DNA of 38,441 nt from an uncultured beta proteobacterium. GTDB taxonomy: Bacteria; Pseudomonadota; Gammaproteobacteria; Burkholderiales; Burkholderiaceae_C. Positions 7,011-13,827 of this stretch are shown here, in pieces. Where the stretch lies: positions 1-38,441 of the forward strand of contig CAILZB010000001.1 in the NCBI GenBank assembly GCA_903838565.1. The letters are read 5' to 3'. A model generated the notes under the pieces. It was not told where the DNA came from. It made no database searches and saw nothing but the letters and a program-made list of their open reading frames with translations. Position 1 is the first letter of the stretch. Each line of letters starts with the position of its first letter. The position numbers and the translations under genes were made by a program.

Positions 7011-8564
7011 ATGAAAAGCCACTTCGTTCTGAATGCCAGGCCGCTGCTGTTCTTCACGTCCGCGCTGGCACTGTGCCTGATGGCAGCGTGCGGCGGCGGT
7101 GGCAATGGCTCGGGAGGGAACACCACACCCAACGTGCCGCCGGTGACGAGCACGGTCTCAGGCATCGTTGCGGACAAGAACGCGGTACCGATTTCCGGCG
7201 TGACGATCACGGTCTACTCCAACAACAACAACACCTCGGTCACGACGACCACGGACTCGAACGGGGCTTACTCGGTCGCAGGGCTGCACACCGGAAGCAA
7301 CTCCGACTACGCGATCTATGCGGGCAAGGCCGGTTTCGGCTTCTTTCCTTCGGTGCAGGACGCTGCCGGCGCGGTGGCGCGGGAAGATTTCTGGGGCTAC
7401 TACCGAACCGTCATCCGCTTCCTGTCGCTGCCGGCGCACGATGTGCCGGGGTCCAATTTCACCGCCTTGCGACCTGGCGACAGGCTGGTGAGCCTGCCGC
7501 GTACCGGGCAGACGACGAGCTATGCAGCCGGCGACGACCATGACGCGGCGCGGGGCGTCGCGTGGCCCGGCGCGCGCTTCACCGACCATGGCGATGGGAC
7601 GGTCACCGATCAGCTCAGCGGCCTGATCTGGTTGAAGGACGCAGGCTGTTCCGCTGCGACCCAATGGTCCGCCGCATTGGCCGCCGCGAATCAGCTCGCC
7701 AGCGGTGCCTGCGGGCTGAGCGACGGCTCCAGCGCGGGCCAATGGCGCATGCCCAACGCGAACGAACTCGAGAGCCTGGTGGACGTGTCGCAGGCCCACC
7801 CGGCGGTCTCTGTGGCGAGCCCGTTCAAGAACATCGACCTGGTTCATGCCTACTGGTCGTCCACCACCTACACCGCAGCACCCGCGAATGCGATGGCGAT
7901 CCGCTTCACCGACGGACGCTGGATCAACGGTGCCGACGCGGGCGACGGCAGCTTCAGCAACACCAAGGCGACGTCCAGCAACTCCCTGTGGGCGGTACGC
8001 TCGGGCGGCGTCGGCGCGGTGCAACTGCTCGCGACCGGTGTGTTTTCCGGGCAGGGAGGCGGATCCGGCCAGTCTTTTGGTGTCGGGGACGACGCCAGCC
8101 TGCAGCTGGGTGTGCACCTGAGCGATCCGCGCTTCATCGACAACGGCGACGGAACCCTGTCCGACATGGTCACCGGACTGACCTGGCTGAAGCAGGCGGA
8201 TTGCATCCACCAGTCGTGGCTCAGTGCGCTGGCCAGCGTCAACGCGTTGGCCAGCGGCCAGTGCGGCCTGAGTGATGGCTCCAGCGCGGGTCAGTGGCGA
8301 GTGCCCAACCGCAGCGAGATGCTGAGCCTGTCCGACCGCGCCCCGACATTCCCCCAGGCCAGCTATTTCAATGGCACGCCCGGGCCGGACGGCGCGACGG
8401 TGACCATGCCCGTGGTCTTCAACAACTTCAAGGTGTCGGTCTACTACTGGACCTCGACCACCGATGCGGCCGACACGACGCAGGCCTGGACCCTCTACAG
8501 CTGCGACTTCGGGGTTTACAACATCATGAAGACCGACGCGCAGTTTGCGCTGGCGGTGCGCTGA
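7011..8564 (+). CDS. lipoprotein with carboxypeptidase-regulatory-like and two DUF1566 domains
   Basis: Secreted lipoprotein of 517 residues. A signal peptide ends in a lipobox (LMAAC, Cys at about residue 27), followed by a Gly/Asn/Ser linker. Residues about 45-110 form a carboxypeptidase-regulatory-like beta-sandwich (SGIVADKNAVPISGVTITVY; DSNGAYSVAGL). Two DUF1566 (Lcl-like) domains follow, each with FxDxGDGTxxDxxxGLxWLK and GLSDGSSAGQWRxPN, at about 190-345 and 370-515. DUF1566 domains occur in surface proteins such as the Legionella collagen-like adhesin, so an adhesin or matrix role is inferred. The c-di-GMP riboswitch directly upstream fits expression tied to biofilm decisions. The gene is monocistronic as far as visible. 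Confidence 0.88.
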   Translation: MKSHFVLNARPLLFFTSALALCLMAACGGGGNGSGGNTTPNVPPVTSTVSGIVADKNAVPISGVTITVYSNNNNTSVTTTTDSNGAYSVAGLHTGSNSDYAIYAGKAGFGFFPSVQDAAGAVAREDFWGYYRTVIRFLSLPAHDVPGSNFTALRPGDRLVSLPRTGQTTSYAAGDDHDAARGVAWPGARFTDHGDGTVTDQLSGLIWLKDAGCSAATQWSAALAAANQLASGACGLSDGSSAGQWRMPNANELESLVDVSQAHPAVSVASPFKNIDLVHAYWSSTTYTAAPANAMAIRFTDGRWINGADAGDGSFSNTKATSSNSLWAVRSGGVGAVQLLATGVFSGQGGGSGQSFGVGDDASLQLGVHLSDPRFIDNGDGTLSDMVTGLTWLKQADCIHQSWLSALASVNALASGQCGLSDGSSAGQWRVPNRSEMLSLSDRAPTFPQASYFNGTPGPDGATVTMPVVFNNFKVSVYYWTSTTDAADTTQAWTLYSCDFGVYNIMKTDAQFALAVR

Positions 8565-8804
8565 GGGTCTGGCGGCGGTCTGAAGGTAAAATCGGAAGGC
8601 ATCATGCAAGTTCGCTGGTGCGGCGTTGGCTGCTGATTTCCTGACGTCGCCCAGTCCATCCCCCACACGATCGTTGTCGGATGCCGGCGCTGAGCCGGTA
8701 TCTGAAGCAAGCTTTTCGGTTGGCCCGAATCGGCTTGCGTGCGTGCAGATGACCGGGAACGAATCTGCAGTCCCACAAGCCCTGTTTTCGGATGACACCT
8801 ACCT
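8565..8804 (+). promoter_or_regulatory. leader region of the DUF3348-DUF802 operon
   Basis: TAAAAT at 8587-8592 is a plausible -10 hexamer. Just after it GGAAGG (8594-8599) precedes an ATG at 8604 that opens a 10-codon frame (MQVRWCGVGC, stop at 8634-8636). No terminator for the preceding lipoprotein gene is evident. No Shine-Dalgarno sequence is seen before the DUF3348 ATG at 8805. Confidence 0.35.
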
Positions 8805-9578
8805 ATGACGCGAGCCCTGGCGCGTACCCGCCTCCCCAGTTCAAGCCTGATTCGCACGCTCGCGGACCTGACGGTACTCGCTGCGGACGAACCGCGTGCA
8901 GCGGTTGCAGAAAAGCTGGGGCAGTGGATTGACTTTGGCGCCGCCATCACGCTCAGTGCCGTGCACAGCGCAAGCCCGACCCTTTCCCAAGCAGCTGCGA
9001 CCAGGGTGGATTCAGCGGCCCGTGTGCTCATTGCCGAGGAGTTTGCGCGCCAGCGGCTTGGCCTGGAGAATTCGATCAAGGCCGCTTGCTCAAGCACGGC
9101 AGCCAAGTCACGCATGACCCTGCCCGTCCCGCAGCCGGGTGTCTCCATGAAGGAGGCCAGCGCCTATGAACCGTATCGCCGCCATTGTTCTGCACTGCAG
9201 CGCGACATGGAACTGAGCACCCGTTCCCTGCGCGCCAGGCTCAGAGAGCGGATTGCCAAGGCCTCGCCCCGGCTCAGGCCGCTGGTGGAGCTGGACGCAG
9301 CGCTGGACGCGATCCTTGGCGAGCGCGAGAGCAAATTGCTCGCGACGCTGCCTTCACTGCTCGAGCGGCGCTTTGCGCAATTGCTCAAGGCGCATCGGCA
9401 CAGGCTGCTGGCGGCCGAGCAGGAAGATGCGCCTGCGCTGTGGATGAAGCCGGGCGCCTGGCTGGCGCGCTTCTGCGATGAACTTCAAACCGTCCTGCTG
9501 GCCGAATTGGACCTGCGCCTGTTGCCGACCCTGGGGCTGATCGAAGCCCTGAACAACGAGAACACAAAACACACATGA
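8805..9578 (+). CDS. DUF3348-family protein, first gene of a MotA/MotB-like operon
   Basis: Predicted cytosolic, mostly helical protein of 257 residues, recognised as DUF3348 by the N-terminal pattern SSSLIRTLADLTVLAADEPRA...LGQWIDFGAAITLSA and by its position before a DUF802 gene. No enzymatic motif, signal peptide or membrane helix is visible. The second half (residues about 115-250) is rich in Leu/Arg/Glu helices. Its stop codon overlaps the next start (ATGA), so translation is coupled to the membrane channel gene, which suggests a subunit or assembly partner of that machine. Function is unknown. Confidence 0.82.
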   Translation: MTRALARTRLPSSSLIRTLADLTVLAADEPRAAVAEKLGQWIDFGAAITLSAVHSASPTLSQAAATRVDSAARVLIAEEFARQRLGLENSIKAACSSTAAKSRMTLPVPQPGVSMKEASAYEPYRRHCSALQRDMELSTRSLRARLRERIAKASPRLRPLVELDAALDAILGERESKLLATLPSLLERRFAQLLKAHRHRLLAAEQEDAPALWMKPGAWLARFCDELQTVLLAELDLRLLPTLGLIEALNNENTKHT

Positions 9579-11743
9579 ACCGACATTTATTCACGGGTGC
9601 CTTCCTGCTGGGCGCACTGGCGCTCGCCTGGGTGGGCGCAGGTTTCATCGGCGCCAATGCGCTGGCGCTGACGATGACGCTGCTCATTGCCGCGGTCTAT
9701 GGCTTCGGCGCGCTCGAGTTGCAGCGCTTTCGTCAGGCCAGCGCGACGCTGTCGGCGGCGCTGAGCGCGATCCCTGGCGGTCTGACCGATCTCGGTGCCT
9801 GGCTCGCCGGCGTCGACGCCTCGCTGCAGAACCATGTGCGCCTGCGCATCGAGGGCGAGCGCATCGCCTTGCCCGGTCCGGCGCTCACGCCCTACCTGGT
9901 GGGCCTGCTGGTGATGCTGGGGATGCTGGGCACCTTCCTGGGCATGGTCGTGACCCTCAATGGCGCCGTCTTTGCGCTCGAGGGCAGCACCGACGCGCAG
10001 GCGATCCGCTCGGCCTTTGCAGCGCCGATCAAGGGCCTGGGGCTGGCCTTTGGCACCTCGGTGGCGGGCGTGGCCTCGTCCGCGATGCTGGGCCTGATGT
10101 CGGCCCTGTCGCGGCGCGAAAGAATGCTGGTGGGGCAACGGCTCGACACCCAGATCGCCACGGTGCTGCGCAGCTTTTCACTCAGCTTTCAGCGCCAGGA
10201 AAGCTTCAAGGCACTGCAGTCGCAGTCGCTCGCCCTGCCGGCGGTGGTCGACCAATTGCAGGCCATGATGGCGCAAATGGCCGGCATGAGCCAGCAACTG
10301 AACGAACGCCTGCTCGGCAACCAGGAAAGCTTTCACACCGAGGTCAAAGGCGTCTATACCGATCTGGCGCGTTCGGTCGATCAGTCGCTGCGCGACAGCC
10401 TGACGCAAAGCGCGCAGGCGGCGGGCCAGAGCATCAAGCCCGTGGTCGAGGCCGCGATGACCGGCATCGCGCTGGAAGCCAAGCTGATGCACCAGCGGCT
10501 GGTCGACACGACGCAGACGCAACTGGAGGGACTCTCTTCGCGCTGGGGCGCCACCGCGTCCACCGTGGCCGACAGCTGGAGCGCAGCGCTGGCCGAGCAG
10601 CAACGCACCAGTGCCGCCCTGGTCAGCGGCCTGGGCCTGTCACTGGACGCCTTTGGCACAAGCTTCGAGCAACGCTCGCAGGACCTGCTGCTCGCGCAGA
10701 AGCAGGCCTACGCCGCGCTGCAGGCCGAGCAGGCGTCCCAGGATGGGCAGCGCCTGCAGGCATGGCGCGGCACGCTGGAAGCGATGGCCACTGGGCTGCA
10801 ACAGCAGTGGCATGACACGGGCGCCAAAACGCTGGCCCGCCAGCAGGACATCTGCAGCACCCTGGCCAGCACCGCGCAGCAGATCAGCGAACAGGCACGC
10901 ACCAGCGCCAGCCAGACGCTGGGCGACATCACGCACCTGTTGGCCAGCTCGGAAGAGTTGATCCGCGCGCGCATCGCAGCCGATGCGGAGCTGAGCCGCC
11001 TTCAGGCCGAGCGTCTGGGCGATCTGGGCAGTCTGATGAGTTCCGAACTCGGCGCACTCAGGGAAGAAGAGGCCTTGCGCGGCAAGGCGGCGGTGGAGCG
11101 TCTGGGCGAACTGCAGACCGCCGTGACAGGGCATCTGGCCAGTCTGGGCACGGCGCTGGAAGACCCGATCAGGCGGCTGATAGAGACCGCCTCCGAAGCC
11201 CCGCGCGCGGCCGCCGAAGTCATCGGGAAACTGCGCCAGGAAGTGTCGAACTCCGTGGCCCGCGACAACGAACTGCTGGAGGAGCGCAGTCGCATCATGG
11301 CCACGCTGAATACCTTGCTCGACTCGATCCATCACGCGTCGGCCGAGCAGCGCAGCGTGATCGATTCGCTGGTGGCTTCGTCGGCGCTGGCACTCGAGGG
11401 CGCCAGCAGCCAGTTCTCGCACAAGGTTGCAGCCGAAGCCGACAAGCTGGCCGAGATCGCCGCCAACGTCAGCAGCAGCGCGGTGGAAGTGTCGGCGCTG
11501 GGTGAGACCTTCGGCTTTGCGGTGCGCTCCTTCAGCGAGGCCAACGAGAAGCTGATCGCGAACCTGCAGCGCATCGAAGGCGCGATGGACAAGTCCATGA
11601 CCCGAAGCGACGAGCAGCTCGCCTACTACGTGGCGCAGGCGCGTGAAGTAATCGATCTGAGCGTGCTGTCGCAAAAGGACATCTTCGAAGAACTGCGCCA
11701 GCTCAGCAGCCGGCAGGCGCTGCTGGCCGACGAGGCCGCGTGA
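9575..11743 (+). CDS. DUF802 protein: MotA/TolQ/ExbB-like channel with a long coiled-coil tail
   Basis: A 722-residue inner-membrane protein. Four hydrophobic segments lie at about 5-24, 27-46, 104-128 and 152-176. The third carries GMLGTFLGMVV (116-126) and the fourth GLAFGTSVAGVASSA, the two pore-helix signatures of MotA/TolQ/ExbB proton-channel subunits. From about residue 190 to the end the protein is a continuous Ala/Gln/Glu/Leu-rich helical region with heptad character that would project into the cytoplasm; this includes the repeats that define DUF802. ZorA of Zorya defence has the same layout and similar length. The next gene supplies a MotB-like partner. The inference is a proton-driven motor or force transducer; the cargo is unknown. 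Four-base overlaps link it to DUF3348 upstream, and a one-base overlap to the MotB-like gene. Confidence 0.85.
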   Translation: MNRHLFTGAFLLGALALAWVGAGFIGANALALTMTLLIAAVYGFGALELQRFRQASATLSAALSAIPGGLTDLGAWLAGVDASLQNHVRLRIEGERIALPGPALTPYLVGLLVMLGMLGTFLGMVVTLNGAVFALEGSTDAQAIRSAFAAPIKGLGLAFGTSVAGVASSAMLGLMSALSRRERMLVGQRLDTQIATVLRSFSLSFQRQESFKALQSQSLALPAVVDQLQAMMAQMAGMSQQLNERLLGNQESFHTEVKGVYTDLARSVDQSLRDSLTQSAQAAGQSIKPVVEAAMTGIALEAKLMHQRLVDTTQTQLEGLSSRWGATASTVADSWSAALAEQQRTSAALVSGLGLSLDAFGTSFEQRSQDLLLAQKQAYAALQAEQASQDGQRLQAWRGTLEAMATGLQQQWHDTGAKTLARQQDICSTLASTAQQISEQARTSASQTLGDITHLLASSEELIRARIAADAELSRLQAERLGDLGSLMSSELGALREEEALRGKAAVERLGELQTAVTGHLASLGTALEDPIRRLIETASEAPRAAAEVIGKLRQEVSNSVARDNELLEERSRIMATLNTLLDSIHHASAEQRSVIDSLVASSALALEGASSQFSHKVAAEADKLAEIAANVSSSAVEVSALGETFGFAVRSFSEANEKLIANLQRIEGAMDKSMTRSDEQLAYYVAQAREVIDLSVLSQKDIFEELRQLSSRQALLADEAA

Positions 11744-12384
11744 TGGACGACAGCGACGCAGGCATGGAGCAGACCGCACCGGTCTGGGCGGTTTTTGGCG
11801 ACCTGATGTCGGGCCTGCTGGGGGCCTTTGTGCTGCTGCTGGTCGGCGTTCTGGTGGTCCAGCTGCAACTGGCGACGCACCTGGAAGACGAAGTGAAGAA
11901 GCGCCAGGTCGAAGAGCAGCGCCGCATCGCGCTGGAGAAGGCCCTGGCGATCCCGCTGGCCACAGGACGCATCACCTTGACCAACGGGCGCATCGGCATC
12001 AGCGGCCGCGTGCTGTTCTCGCTCAACTCCGACACATTGCAGCCCGATGGGCGCAAGCTCTTGAGCAGCCTGGTGGCGCCGCTGAACGCCTATCTGGCGG
12101 CGCGCGATGAACTGCTGATGGTGAGCGGCTTCACCGACGACAGCTCGATCCGCGAGGGCAACCGCCAGTTCGCGGACAACTGGGAGTTGTCGGCGCAACG
12201 CGCCCTGACCGTGACGCGCACCCTGATCGATGAAGGCATGCCCTCGTCCCTGGTGTTCGCCGCGGCCTTTGGTTCCGAGCAGCCGGTGACGCCGAATGTG
12301 GACGACAAGGCGCGCGCGCAAAACCGGCGCGTCGAGATGGCGCCCGTTCCCAAGGCCAGCACTGCAAAAAATGCCGGACCATGA
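11743..12384 (+). CDS. MotB/OmpA-like peptidoglycan-binding partner of the DUF802 channel
   Basis: A 213-residue protein with one N-terminal membrane helix (about 14-42, VWAVFGDLMSGLLGAFVLLL) that places D20 where MotB and ZorB have their essential proton-binding Asp (compare the MotB pattern ADxMTLLLxFFVLL). A short charged helix (48-68) precedes an OmpA/MotB C-terminal domain at about 85-200: LFSLNSDTLQPDGRKLL, then GFTDD, NWELSAQRA and the closing AQNRRVEM with the conserved Asn-Arg-Arg. This domain binds peptidoglycan. I chose the ATG at 11743; the GTG one codon earlier overlaps the previous gene more. Together with the DUF802 protein it forms a stator-like pair. Confidence 0.88.
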   Translation: MDDSDAGMEQTAPVWAVFGDLMSGLLGAFVLLLVGVLVVQLQLATHLEDEVKKRQVEEQRRIALEKALAIPLATGRITLTNGRIGISGRVLFSLNSDTLQPDGRKLLSSLVAPLNAYLAARDELLMVSGFTDDSSIREGNRQFADNWELSAQRALTVTRTLIDEGMPSSLVFAAAFGSEQPVTPNVDDKARAQNRRVEMAPVPKASTAKNAGP

Positions 12385-13004
12385 GTGACTCGGATTCCAC
12401 TTCGGTGCTGGCTCGCCTGCGCCAGTCCGGCGCGGACCGGTTTGATCCCGTGCAGTTCCATTACGTGGAAGCACTGGCACAGCGCGCGCAGGCCCGGCAA
12501 GGCCCGGTCAGGCGCATCCTCGACGGCAAGCTGGCGCTGGCGTTGGCGGCACTGGCCCAGCGCCTGGAACTGGCGCAACGCCATGCCGAGACAGCCGTCG
12601 CAACGCCGGCCATCGCAGACCCGCGCGATTCCCTGGCTGCTCTGGCCCGCGATCTGACGCAACCCAAGCAGGTGGACGCACGATCGGACGGCAGTGCCGG
12701 CGCACGCCCGGAACTGAAGTCCGCGCAATATTTCAGGGATACCTGGTCCAAGATCAGCGCCGGCAAACAGGTGACGCAGGCGCTGGAGCAGGCGCCCAGG
12801 AATGCCGGTCCGATCAATTCGCACCGGGTGGTGCTGGCCTCGCTGGCGCTGATGCGCGACCTCTCACCCGACTACCTGAACCGGTTCATGTGTTACGCGG
12901 ACAGCTTGCTGCGCCTGGATCAATGCAGCAGCGAAACGAAAGCCACTGTCAAAGACACTGCCAAGACAAAGAAGGCGAGCGGCCTGCGAGTTCGCTCCCG
13001 TTGA
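12381..13004 (+). CDS. DUF2894-family protein, last gene of the MotA/MotB-like operon
   Basis: A 207-residue soluble protein recognised as DUF2894: N-terminal LARLRQSGADRFDPVQFHYVEAL...GPVRRILDGKLALAL, a variable middle, and a conserved C-terminal part PINSHRVVLASLALMRDLSPDYLNRFMCYADSLL (about 150-185). The first half is helical with coiled-coil potential. The C-terminal tail is Lys/Thr/Arg-rich. No catalytic motif is evident. The start overlaps the MotB-like stop by 4 bp (ATGA), so all four products are likely made together. An inverted repeat, GGCGCG-CTG-CGCGCC (13015-13029), follows the stop codon but has no T-run. Confidence 0.82.
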   Translation: MSDSDSTSVLARLRQSGADRFDPVQFHYVEALAQRAQARQGPVRRILDGKLALALAALAQRLELAQRHAETAVATPAIADPRDSLAALARDLTQPKQVDARSDGSAGARPELKSAQYFRDTWSKISAGKQVTQALEQAPRNAGPINSHRVVLASLALMRDLSPDYLNRFMCYADSLLRLDQCSSETKATVKDTAKTKKASGLRVRSR

Positions 13005-13235
13005 CGGGGATGTTGGCGCGCTGCGCGCCGACTCCGCTGGCGCAAGGGTGCGGCAGCGGGACGACATCGGAAAGCGCATCTGCACCAGTCACATGACATC
13101 AAGCCGCAAACACGTCAGTGCCAGCAAGCCAGTCGCCAGGCCGCGCCCCTGGCTGCCGTGTCGTGTCGAGCGAAACGTGATTGAAGTGGCACGCCTGCTG
13201 CACGATGCATGGATCTTTCGCGGCACGCGGTTTGA

Positions 13236-13367
13236 ATGCGCCGCCTGCGGGTCAGCGGCGCGTTCCGTGTGCGCATCCCGCCGCTGGTGCACCGCAATCT
13301 GGCGCTGATGGCGGCGGAGCAAGGCATCAGCCTGAATCGGCTGGCGAGCGCGAAGCTGGCGGCTTGA
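13236..13367 (+). pseudogene. remnant of a HicB-type antitoxin (C-terminal part only)
   Basis: A 43-codon frame ends in RVSGAFRVRIPPLVHRNLAL and MAAEQGISLNRLASAKLAA. This is the typical C-terminal DNA-binding (ribbon-helix-helix/Arc-like) segment of HicB antitoxins (pattern SGxFxxRxPxxLHxxLAxxAxxxGxSLNxLxxxxL). The N-terminal partial RNase-H-fold domain of HicB, about 70 residues, is missing, and no hicA toxin gene is seen on either side. The ATG at 13236 could allow expression of the fragment, but it is more simply a decayed toxin-antitoxin locus. Confidence 0.6.
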
Positions 13368-13827
13368 TACACGAGCCATGGAGTCAATGGAGGACCGGGT
13401 TGCAGCGTCAAGAGTCATTGGAATTTCGGCCGAGAAGGACTCACAAGGGCTGCTACTTGACGTAGAGATTTGCTAATCTGCCTTCTCCAAAGCCGACATA
13501 GAGGCAGCAACGGGTTGCCGCTAATTTGGCGCTGATTTCAAGAGACACGGCAGCCGCCGCAGCCGCCCCTGAGCAGTCGATCAAGGTGCATCCTTCCTTG
13601 CCGTCTTTCGTGTGCCCCGAATCCAGGAAGTTGTCGCTCGAATGAGGACGTCTGTTCTTTGGCTGTCCGGCTTCAGTGCAGTGGCACGCCACGCCCGTCA
13701 CGGCCAGTGTTTTAGGAATCCAATTGTGCGATTTCTGGGGCAGGTCAGCCACCGTTCACGGCCTGGTTTCGAGGCGCACCTCGAGAACAGACCATAGAGC
13801 TCAAGGAATCAGCGGTTTGACTGACAC
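13368..13827. other. non-coding or decayed stretch between the HicB remnant and the RND gene
   Basis: No frame here shows a recognisable family. A 99-codon minus-strand frame at 13453-13752 contains a Cys-rich and Ala-rich mixture without a convincing start or domain, so I do not call it. It lies downstream of the RND permease, but I see no T-run terminator after that gene's stop. Confidence 0.4.

Noticed and set aside
7158..8798. Very long minus-strand open frame antisense to the DUF1566 lipoprotein
   Set aside because: Arg/Ala/Gly/His-rich shadow of a GC-rich gene; no family resemblance, while the plus strand has clear domains. The same applies to the long antisense frames under trpS (4965-6200), the DUF802 gene (10640-11779), the sheath gene (23107-24504), dinB (25489-26712) and valS (32061-33407).
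8626..8808. 60-codon frame with TTG start that overlaps the DUF3348 ATG
   Set aside because: Low-complexity Ser/Pro content, no ribosome binding site; likely chance.
8805..13004. A complete Zorya system
   Set aside because: No ZorC, ZorD helicase or ZorE nuclease gene is present, so only a resemblance to the ZorAB motor is claimed.
13015..13029. GC-rich inverted repeat after DUF2894 as a terminator
   Set aside because: No T-run follows; only mentioned as an inverted repeat.
13453..13752. 99-codon minus-strand frame, Cys- and Ala-rich
   Set aside because: No domain, no signal peptide at the start, no ribosome binding site and no context; left uncalled.
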